Below, piece by piece: positions 34,269 to 42,412 of a stretch of 42,412 nucleotides of DNA. The position numbers and the translations under genes were made by a program. The notes below the pieces were generated by a model. The model made no database searches, was not told where the DNA came from, and saw nothing but the letters and a program-made list of their open reading frames with translations. Source of the DNA: Desulfocapsa sp. (lineage in GTDB: Bacteria; Desulfobacterota; Desulfobulbia; Desulfobulbales; Desulfocapsaceae); NCBI GenBank assembly GCA_016765495.1, contig JAESPV010000083.1, positions 1 to 42,412 on the forward strand. The letters run 5' to 3'. Position 1 is the stretch's first letter; every line of letters starts with the position of its first letter.

Positions 34269-34901
34269 ATGAATACTATTTCACAAGAATTTGCGATCCT
34301 CCCTGGAGTCATAGGATCATGTGTGGCCGATCGAACGAAAGGCACATTCTTTTCCAGCATGCCTGATTACTTCACCGACTCGATGGTTATAGAGGCAAGC
34401 AATAATCTTGGCCGAATGATGCAAATGGCGGCAGTCAAAGGATTGGATCCACAATCAATGTCCATTCGCTATGATACGTTTACTGTCATAGCCATACCTG
34501 TAGACAGCGAGGCGAACCTGTTAATACTTTGCGAACCCGGTTGCAATACTTCTCTTATGTCCACCACTGCCAACATGCTTGGCCCTGAAATAAAAAAAGC
34601 TCTGGAACAAGCTTCGGAATCAGACACAAAAGTTTCGACATCAACACCAGCCAAGGAAGAAGCAGAGCACAATCTGTTCACACAAAAAACCTCCCAGGCA
34701 CTTATCAGTATAAAACAGGCGCTCTTTGATACCGTCGGCCCCATTGCAGATATAGTATACAATGAATGCGTTGACCGCTGGACCGCGAACCATCCGCCCA
34801 ATGTTTCAAGAATTTTTGAGCTTGTCGGCTGTATTTCCACAGAAATTGACAACCCTGAGCTTTTTGCGGAATTTAAAGAGAAGATTTCTGCTTTACTTTA
34901 G
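34269..34901 (+). CDS. roadblock/LC7 domain protein
   Basis: A 210-aa protein. Residues 8-110 fit a roadblock domain (PGVIGSCVADRTKGTFF, then a Met-rich helix and FTVIAIPV). After a Ser/Thr/Glu-rich linker (about 115-140), residues 145-210 form a helical domain (QALFDTVGPIADIVYNE). It is probably co-expressed with and heterodimerises with the preceding protein; that is inferred. Confidence 0.78.
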   Translation: MNTISQEFAILPGVIGSCVADRTKGTFFSSMPDYFTDSMVIEASNNLGRMMQMAAVKGLDPQSMSIRYDTFTVIAIPVDSEANLLILCEPGCNTSLMSTTANMLGPEIKKALEQASESDTKVSTSTPAKEEAEHNLFTQKTSQALISIKQALFDTVGPIADIVYNECVDRWTANHPPNVSRIFELVGCISTEIDNPELFAEFKEKISALL

Positions 34902-35436
34902 GAGGGACTTGTAGACGGGAGGGCCAGGCTTGACAAATGGGTGTTTTGAGAAGCCTGACTCCACTTCACCATAAGTTGACAGTATCTGTTAATTCGGATA
35001 TTTTGATCAGTTGGGATGAGCTACAATAGTAAGCAAATCACCTCGCTCTGTTTTAAGTCCTTCGTTTTTTTCATTATTCCATTTATAATAGTCCATAGGG
35101 TGAATTTATTACAATGTGTGCCTAATATCAACACACTTGGTTTTAAGGGCCGAACTGTGTGTTGGCAACAAGAAACCGAGCAAGACCACAGAATGGGGTA
35201 ACACTGTCTCGTCCAGCACTCATGTTTTGTATGGGAACTATTCAAGCCGGATTTCCTTAGAGTGTCCTTTGGGATATCAAAAAGGCCATCCCAATACCCA
35301 AAACAACCTTTTTTTGACAACTTCTACAAGGTAATACAATCACATACCTTGGCACACCCCCATTTGTTGCGAATGTTATCGCATGACAAGAATAGGTAAC
35401 GTGTCCCCGGATTATCCAAATCAGCATTAAGACGAT
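34902..35436. other. non-coding region at trailer end of type I-E array
   Basis: About 535 bases with no credible gene; several short open frames overlap on both strands and none looks like protein. An imperfect hairpin CAGGCTT/AAGCCTG spans about 34925-34958. As the array is read on the minus strand, this is its 3' flank. It could hold decayed spacers, but I see no degenerate repeat. Confidence 0.5.
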
Positions 35437-35953
35437 CGGTTCATCCCCACGCCTGTGGGGAACACCCCGTCACTTGTAACATCGCCGAGTATATTACCGG
35501 TTCATCCCCACGCCTGTGGGGAACACTTGTCTTCATTGAAGCCAAACCATCTGTTAGGCGGTTTATCCCCACGCCTGTGGGGAACACGTCAGTGACCTAG
35601 CAGAGAATTTGTCTGTGTACGGTTCATCCCCACGCCTGTGGGGAACACCATTTCTTTTTTCTCCTGTAATTTTCAACTAACGGTTCATCCCCACGCCTGT
35701 GGGGAACACTAACAAGGAGCAACAAAATATGCCGATAACACCGGTTCATCCCCACGCCTGTGGGGAACACCCGTGCTTGTCTTGAGCTGTCAAAGTGTAA
35801 AACGGTTCATCCCCACGCCTGTGGGGAACACAGTTTCTTGGTTGCACTGCCACCCCGTATCGGCGGTTCATCCCCACGCCTGTGGGGAACACGGTTATTT
35901 CTTGTCGTTCAACATAGCCACGTTCGGTTCATCCCCACGCCTGTGGGGAACAC
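35437..35953 (-). CRISPR. type I-E CRISPR array, 9 repeats and 8 spacers
   Basis: Nine 29-base repeats at exact 61-base spacing, with 32-base spacers. Read on the minus strand the repeat starts GTGTTCCCCACAGGCGTGGG and ends GATGAACCG, the type I-E form with a CCCCAC/GTGGGG hairpin. The third repeat from the left (35559) has one substitution (GTTTATCC for GTTCATCC). Repeat polarity and cas2 on the right put the leader at the right end, so the newest spacer is near 35924. Confidence 0.98.
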
Positions 35954-36009
35954 ACTTCACGTAACCAGCTAAAACTACGCACATTTTCCAACTTCCAACA
36001 ATCTACCAG
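35954..36009 (-). promoter_or_regulatory. CRISPR type I-E leader
   Basis: The 56 bases between the cas2 stop and the first repeat read, on the minus strand, TTGGAAGTTGGAAAATG then GTTTTAGCTGGTTAC. This resembles the leader that follows cas2 in E. coli type I-E loci. It is short, and a promoter could lie within the cas2 end. IHF-binding sites were not resolved. Confidence 0.6.
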
Positions 36010-37233
<1,224 letters not shown>

Positions 37234-37234
<1 letters not shown>

Positions 37235-38217
37235 TAGCGCCCCTTATCGTCTGCAAGAAGGTTTATAACAAGCCGGATAAGCAAATCCTTTTGGGCTGGA
37301 TCACTTGATGCTATGAGCAGAGTTAAAGCCACCAAAGCCTTGTCGTCAAAATTCAATACTTCACGGTTAAGGCCTAAAAAGAGCAGGAAAAGAAATGAAC
37401 CAATGCGTTTATTGCCATCCACAAAAGGATGATCTTTAATGATGAAGTAAAGCAGATTCGCCGCCTTCTCTTCCACGCCCGGATAAAGATCCTGACCTCC
37501 AAAGGTCTGTTGAATAGCACCTAAGATACCGGCCATACCGTCTCCCCGCTCCTGACCAAAAATGCCCGTTGCTTCCCCCTTAGTCAACAATTCCTGTTTC
37601 AAAGAACTGATGGCCTGACGAGTCGGGGACAATTCTAAAACCTTAGACAATTTTTCATCATTTTTAGGAATGGCCAGGGAATCCTCATCATACTGCCAGA
37701 GCAACTGCCAGGTAATGGCATAAGCACTGACAATAGAAAGTACCTCCCGTCCTTCATCACTAACCAGATTGTGCCCTTCCAAAGTATTTGCCAGAAGATT
37801 CAGTATTTGCCTGACTTCACCAAGGCCTTTCTCCGCCAATCTCTTCTGATTTAGAGTATAGCCCTGTACAAGATGATCTTTCAGAATCGAAGTTGCCCAG
37901 ATCCGAAACCTTGTGCCCTGCTGGGATTTAACACGGTAGCCAACAGAAATAATGACGTCGAGATTATAATGATCAACTTTATATTTTTTACCATCAGCAG
38001 CAGTATGTGCAAATTTTGCACATACTCGATTTTTATCTAATTCCCCCTCTTTAAAGACGTTGCTAATATGCTTTGTAATCACAGATCGCTCACGCCCAAA
38101 CAATTTTTGCATCTGTGCCTGTGATAACCAAATAGTTTCATCTTTAAGTCGTACATCAACGATATTCTGCCCATCATCAGACTGGTAAAGAATTATTTCA
38201 CCTTGTTCAAAACTCAT
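37234..38217 (-). CDS. RhuM-Fic/Doc fusion protein
   Basis: A 327-aa protein. Residues about 10-125 are a RhuM domain (ETIWLSQAQMQKLFGRERSV, ELDKNRVCAKFAHTAADGK, YNLDVIISVGYRVKS, FRIWATSIL). Residues about 180-325 form a Fic/Doc fold with the active-site motif HPFVDGNKRIG (263-273); GNKR is nearer the Doc kinase form than Fic GNGR. Doc-type enzymes phosphorylate EF-Tu and Fic enzymes AMPylate, so toxicity is possible. I start at ATG 38217; a GTG at 38229 overlapping the upstream stop (GTGA) is an alternative. It lies inside the cas operon and is coupled to cas1. Confidence 0.9.
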
Positions 38218-38225
38218 TCGACTTC

Positions 38226-39062
38226 TCACTTTTCATTATTTCTATTCAAGCGTTTACGCCCTTCAGACTCTGTTAAATAATTTTCAGAACTGACAACCTT
38301 ACTTTCTGTTTCAATCTCCAGTTTCTCCCTGGCATCCCCGGCTATCGTTCCACCCTTATGCGCTGCCACCTTGTTCTCAGGAAACCCTTGAGCATCCTGT
38401 TTTCTGGCGATTTCAGTGGTAGCAGCTTCACCAAGCATGGAAAAAATCAGTTCCAGGTCGGTCATGTGATCCCTCAGATTCTGCCTTTTCAGCCCCTTTA
38501 ACTCTTTATACTCAGAAGGAGTCACCCCGAAAGCTGCCTTGGATATCTCAGCCGTTAGAATTGCATACTCGGGTTGTTCTTTTATACCTCGACTATTCCA
38601 CTCATCAGTAAGTTCAGCCCTGACCGCAATGCCTCGCATTCGTTTTTCAATCCAGGCTTCGGAATAACCTTTGGCACGGTAAAGAGCTTTGGTTCTTTTG
38701 AATGCGAGTTCCGGATCTTCTATTTCCTGCACCCGCTCGTAGCCGACCTTTGCCAGCCAACGTTTGAAAGGCTCGGCTTTAGGAGATGGAATGGATTGGA
38801 TGATTCGAAAAATGCCTTCAGTATCAGCGCAATCTGTTTGTCTTCTCTTGCCATCGGAGGCAACTAATTTCAACCCGTGACAATTTGTCACGACTTCACT
38901 TCCCTCTGCCTTCAAGCGTTGTTTTAATTTTCTCCAATAAGCTCCAGCATCTCTACTATCAGAAAGGATTGCACAAACATCAACAACCGAGAACCACCAT
39001 TCATCATTATGTAAAGTACGCCGAATTTCTTTTCCTTTGAATATTGCCAGTTTAGTTTCCAT
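38226..39062 (-). CDS. Bro-N domain protein with DinD-like C-terminal part
   Basis: A 278-aa protein. Residues 1-105 are a Bro-N (phage antirepressor) domain: LAIFKGKEIRRTLHNDEWWFSVVDVCAIL, IFRIIQSIPSPKAEPFKRWLA. The middle is charged and helical. Residues about 187-262 (LKRQNLRDHMTDLELIF, then a Gly/Asn turn and DAREKLEIE) resemble the C-terminal part of DNA-damage-inducible DinD. TAGGAGA precedes the ATG; it starts 9 bases after cas6e, so it belongs to the cas transcript. It may bind DNA and regulate the operon or respond to damage; function is unproven. Confidence 0.85.
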   Translation of the reverse strand: METKLAIFKGKEIRRTLHNDEWWFSVVDVCAILSDSRDAGAYWRKLKQRLKAEGSEVVTNCHGLKLVASDGKRRQTDCADTEGIFRIIQSIPSPKAEPFKRWLAKVGYERVQEIEDPELAFKRTKALYRAKGYSEAWIEKRMRGIAVRAELTDEWNSRGIKEQPEYAILTAEISKAAFGVTPSEYKELKGLKRQNLRDHMTDLELIFSMLGEAATTEIARKQDAQGFPENKVAAHKGGTIAGDAREKLEIETESKVVSSENYLTESEGRKRLNRNNEK

Positions 39063-39071
39063 ACTGATCTC

Positions 39072-39662
39072 CTACATCCTCGCAAGTGAAAGTAATCCAC
39101 AACCAAAAGCTTTTGCAGGGCCGATACCATTCTCAACAAGATTCGCCAAAGACTCTGGATCATCCACACTCAACAGACCGGTATAGTTAACAGTAACAAT
39201 TTTTCCGGGTCTGCCTTTCTTTCGAAAATAGAGATTGCTTTTTCCGGCAATAATCACCTCATGCAGCAGACCAACATCTGTAAATTTCCGCTTCAACCAG
39301 TCACGGATCTCATCTTCATCAATAAGAGGTACTCGGCACCGTCCCTGATTACTTGTTTTATCACCTCTAGCTCGAATACGTCTGGTTGGATTGGCGGTGA
39401 GAAAAAACTGCAAAACCATCCCTGTTTTGAAAAAATAGTTAATCTCCTTTTGACCAAGAACAACCGGCCCACCTTTGACTGAGACCGGCTCAAAAGTTGA
39501 TTGTAGCAAAACCGGATGGCCAGTGGGAGTTGATTGCTCCATCCTAAACAAAAAATCCCTTTTCGCCTTTTGCCGGTCGGGAAAAAGATCCCATATTTTA
39601 CGGTGAACCTCATATGGGTTCATCGGTTTACGGCTAGTAATCAAACACTTACTAAGATACAT
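39072..39662 (-). CDS. cas6e: CRISPR pre-crRNA endoribonuclease Cas6e
   Basis: A 196-aa Cas6e (Cse3/CasE) that cuts within the repeat hairpin and stays on the crRNA. Seen are the N-terminal YLSKCLI, NPYEVHRKIWDLFPD with the likely catalytic His, RDFLFRME, and the C-terminal Gly-rich loop GIGPAKAFGCGLLSL. The ATG at 39662 has GGGAGGTG just upstream and overlaps cas5 by 11 bases; a longer frame up to 39776 is out of family. Confidence 0.95.
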   Translation of the reverse strand: MYLSKCLITSRKPMNPYEVHRKIWDLFPDRQKAKRDFLFRMEQSTPTGHPVLLQSTFEPVSVKGGPVVLGQKEINYFFKTGMVLQFFLTANPTRRIRARGDKTSNQGRCRVPLIDEDEIRDWLKRKFTDVGLLHEVIIAGKSNLYFRKKGRPGKIVTVNYTGLLSVDDPESLANLVENGIGPAKAFGCGLLSLARM

Positions 39663-40299
39663 TTGCACCTCCCAGCCCCAAAACATATACCTTACGCTTA
39701 GCAAACTCTCTAACCTTAGACGGTAGAGGCACATCACGGATCGTAAGAATTGAAGCACCATCCATGGGTTCGTCACTATATATTACTCCACGACCTGGAG
39801 CCACCTGGTTAAGAGCTTCTACCAAAGCCCCAGCCGTAATTTCTGCTTCATACAAAGGCCGATATAATGGACAGGATTTCCGTCCTAAAACTGGAGTGTA
39901 AAAGGGATACCGTACCGCTTCAGCCAATTCGCCAAATTTTATTTCACAATTTTCCAAACCAATGGCGACAGTAAACTGAGCATCGCAAATATATTCGCGA
40001 GAGGATAAAATGGCGTTATCGCGTGCTTTCCCGTTTACTTTTCTGGCCTCAAGAATTGTATGGTAATCTGTTATTATCTGGGGGCGCCATTGCTGGTCGT
40101 CGGCTCTAACAGCAATAAGCAACCCTTCGTTTAAGCATTGTCTACTCTTGATATCCTGTCGCTCAATTCCCAGGCAAGCTCCAAGCAAACCCACAACGCC
40201 ACTTCTTGTGGGGAAAAGATTTGTCGGACGATAATCTTCATAGGTATGGGTCCCCCATGCCTGCAGTCCTCCTTGAAGTTTTAAGATGAGATATTTCAT
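39652..40299 (-). CDS. cas5e: CRISPR Cascade subunit Cas5e
   Basis: A 215-aa Cas5e (CasD), which caps the 5' handle of the crRNA in Cascade. Motifs are ILKLQGGLQAWGTHTYEDYRPT, TRSGVVGLLGACLGIER, the ADGQ-like linker, ILSSREYICDAQFTVAI and PVLGRKSCPLYRPL. The start at 40299 overlaps the stop of a short upstream frame (TAATG). Without Cas7, Cas8e and Cse2 it cannot make a normal Cascade from this locus. Confidence 0.95.
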   Translation of the reverse strand: MKYLILKLQGGLQAWGTHTYEDYRPTNLFPTRSGVVGLLGACLGIERQDIKSRQCLNEGLLIAVRADDQQWRPQIITDYHTILEARKVNGKARDNAILSSREYICDAQFTVAIGLENCEIKFGELAEAVRYPFYTPVLGRKSCPLYRPLYEAEITAGALVEALNQVAPGRGVIYSDEPMDGASILTIRDVPLPSKVREFAKRKVYVLGLGGANVS

Positions 40300-40410
40300 T
40301 ATGCTGCCCCGCCATCCTGCACAATCCACGATTTAAGACTGGCTAGATCATTCTTTCTTCCTTTTTCAAGTTCACACCCCTGCAATGAAAACCATGCTGT
40401 TCTATGGTAA
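40299..40410 (-). pseudogene. 3' remnant of the gene upstream of cas5e, probably cas7
   Basis: On the minus strand an open frame of about 36 codons ends in TAA overlapping the cas5 ATG. Its last residues read RKNDLASLKSWIVQDGGAA. In type I-E operons cas7 directly precedes cas5, often with overlapping codons, so this is best read as the cas7 C-terminus. The frame runs into the left inverted repeat at 40411 and meets a stop just inside the element. Identity as cas7 is inferred from position only. Confidence 0.55.
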
Positions 40411-40699
40411 AATAGGGGACAGACCACAATTAATTCCAATGTAACCATCGTATTTTACAGGAAAAACAAAAAAATAATAATTTATTAAGACAAACACATC
40501 CAGAGAGATTGTTTTGGAACCTCACAGTCGTTGAATGGTCTATTCCTGAAGCACACGCAGAATTTTAACTTGCAAAAGTAGCGGTAATTCACCAATTTTA
40601 ATAGATATAGCAAATTCGCCAGATTTCGCCAACTTGCCACAAAGTCAGATTGTTCCAGCTCTTGCAGATCAAGTATTTTATCGTGGTCTGTCCCCTATT
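40411..40699. mobile_element. 289-bp segment bounded by 17-bp REP-like inverted repeats
   Basis: AATAGGGGACAGACCAC at 40411-40427 is repeated exactly in reverse complement at 40683-40699. The inside is AT-rich and non-coding. The ggggacagaccac end resembles REP-type sequences tied to IS200-like tyrosine transposases in proteobacteria; this comes from memory, not a search. The element sits precisely between the cut cas7 remnant and the type I-F array, whose last repeat starts 3 bases later. Confidence 0.65.
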
Positions 40700-40702
40700 G
40701 TT

Positions 40703-42412
40703 ATTCTAAGCTGCCTATCCGGCAGTGAACCTGAAGAGGGCGCACCGGAAATAGCACTTTGATTTCTAAGCTGCCTATCCGGCAGTGAACTAGAAAGATT
40801 TTCTGAAGCAAGCACGTGGCGATTTCTAAGCTGCCTATCCGGCAGTGAACTCGGCTCGTGGTCTGACACTGGTTTTCGTGTTTTTCTAAGCTGCCTATCC
40901 GGCAGTGAACATTTAGGTGTTAGCGTTAGGACAATATCCCGATTTTCTAAGCTGCCTATCCGGCAGTGAACCATGAAGTCAATAAGTTCTTCCGGTGTTA
41001 TTATTTCTAAGCTGCCTATCCGGCAGTGAACACTGACGAGGACGAGGCAAACGGAGTCGAGGATTTCTAAGCTGCCTATCCGGCAGTGAACCAACAGTTA
41101 CATGCAGGCCACAAACTTCAAGCTTTCTAAGCTGCCTATCCGGCAGTGAACTAATAAGAGTTCAAAAGATTATAACGAGGGTTTTTCTAAGCTGCCTATC
41201 CGGCAGTGAACAAAAAACATCGCCATTTGGCGCTCTCCACATTTTTTCTAAGCTGCCTATCCGGCAGTGAACTTAACGGAGGGATTGCAACTGGTCCGCT
41301 AAGTTTTCTAAGCTGCCTATCCGGCAGTGAACTGATGGAAGTGATAAGGGTTATGGTGACGGTGTTTCTAAGCTGCCTATCCGGCAGTGAACATGGTCTT
41401 CACATAAAGATCGGTACGTTGACATTTCTAAGCTGCCTATCCGGCAGTGAACTCAAGGGCGGTTATTGCAGCTGCATCGAGACCTTTCTAAGCTGCCTAT
41501 CCGGCAGTGAACATATCCCTTGGTACTGATGAGACAGATGGGCATTTCTAAGCTGCCTATCCGGCAGTGAACCAACATTCTCAAACAGGCTGGCGTATTC
41601 AGGCTTTCTAAGCTGCCTATCCGGCAGTGAACACACCACCTGTCAATAACTGAACCCACATCTTTTTCTAAGCTGCCTATCCGGCAGTGAACAATTTTCC
41701 ATGATATCCTTTTTTTTTAAATTTTTTCTAAGCTGCCTATCCGGCAGTGAACAAGCAGAGATAGGTCTAAGTGAGGCTGATCTATTTCTAAGCTGCCTAT
41801 CCGGCAGTGAACTTTACCGGATCGTCTGAAAAACACGTATCAGATTTCTAAGCTGCCTATCCGGCAGTGAACCTGGATTTACAGCAGGTGCTTTTACAGC
41901 CGACTTTCTAAGCTGCCTATCCGGCAGTGAACTATTCCAAAACGTTATCTTGCGCGTTGAGAATTTTCTAAGCTGCCTATCCGGCAGTGAACACAGACCT
42001 CTTCGTTAATAAGGTTTTCCATGTTTTCTAAGCTGCCTATCCGGCAGTGAACTGACAGAAAGAGTGCTTAGGGATTTTCAAATATTTCTAAGCTGCCTAT
42101 CCGGCAGTGAACGCAAATCCCAGAAGGTGTAGGCGACTATACGTTTTCTAAGCTGCCTATCCGGCAGTGAACGAGACACCTGATTCAACACCAGCGGTGC
42201 TGTATTTCTAAGCTGCCTATCCGGCAGTGAACTGAGTTATCTTTGCTATGATTACTGTGGTATATTTCTAAGCTGCCTATCCGGCAGTGAACATTTTACT
42301 TGTGTTGCATACAATATTGAGGGTTTTCTAAGCTGCCTATCCGGCAGTGAACGTACGTGTGAAGTCACACGTACCAGCAGGTATTTTCTAAGCTGCCTAT
42401 CCGGCAGTGAAC
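40703..42412 (-). CRISPR. type I-F CRISPR array, at least 29 repeats
   Basis: Twenty-nine 28-base repeats with 60-base period; 26 spacers are 32 bases and two are 33 (40911-40943 and 41212-41244). Read on the minus strand the repeat starts GTTCACTGCCGGATAGGCAG and ends CTTAGAAA, the type I-F form. The leftmost repeat has one terminal change (A for T at 40703), marking the trailer end. The array ends with a complete repeat at the last base of the window and may continue. No type I-F cas gene is in the window; leader and cas genes would lie to the right. Confidence 0.98.

Noticed and set aside
34925..34958. Hairpin downstream of the roadblock gene as terminator
   Set aside because: The 7-bp stem has an 18-base or larger loop and no T run, so it is too weak to call.
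35760..35972. Open frames across the type I-E array
   Set aside because: They translate repeats (periodic HPHACGEH or FIPTPVGNT) and are not genes.
40678..41659. Several open frames on both strands in the type I-F array
   Set aside because: They consist of repeated translations of the CRISPR repeat (LSCLSGSE and CRIGSLE).

Overview
The window looks like the chromosome of a mesophilic Gram-negative bacterium, most likely a Desulfobacterota member near the Desulfobulbales. The grounds are a full lipid A gene set with LpxI instead of LpxH, abundant sigma-54 activators, PilZ and roadblock proteins, a dual-CXXC mini-protein and moderate GC. This placement is inferred from gene content and protein style, not from a database search.

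Layout. Bases 1-66 are the 3' end of a 5S rRNA with its terminator. Bases 292-8286 hold scattered housekeeping genes: an XRE/Cys-rich protein, rsmI, an unrecognised 542-aa protein, fliW, a lone trpBA pair, a sigma-54 activator with a degenerate receiver, and tadA. Bases 8377-11601 are tRNA-Ser, SRP RNA, dnaX, ybaB and recR. Bases 11714-19641 are tRNA-Val followed by thrS-infC-rpmI-rplT-pheS-pheT-ihfA-merR; infC uses an AUU start. tRNA-Pro and a two-gene DUF2442 unit follow. On the minus strand, 26745 down to 20557 is a cell-envelope operon: glmS-NamZ-like-lpxD-fabZ-lpxA-lpxI. pyrE, a small CXXC protein, a PilZ protein, hflX, an aminotransferase, an orphan NtrC-type regulator and two roadblock-type proteins complete the core part up to 34901.

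The last 7.5 kb is a defence island. A nine-repeat type I-E CRISPR array (35437-35953) sits downstream of a minus-strand operon read as cas5e-cas6e-[Bro-N/DinD-like]-[RhuM-Fic]-cas1e-cas2e. The operon has lost cas3, cas8e, cse2 and nearly all of cas7. A short open frame ending in TAATG against cas5 looks like the cas7 tail. It is cut at a 17-bp inverted repeat that bounds a 289-bp AT-rich segment. Three bases beyond that segment begins a second, unrelated type I-F array with at least 29 repeats that runs off the window. Both arrays are read on the minus strand.

The most notable points are: (1) two antirepressor/toxin-like genes embedded and translationally coupled inside a decapitated I-E cas operon; (2) the inverted-repeat scar joining I-E and I-F loci; (3) an A10 slippery run in dnaX placed where slippage would give a gamma-like product; (4) a family of five palindromic interspersed repeats, three solo hairpins and two about 165-180 bp long; (5) a LexA-like palindrome between fliW and trpB.
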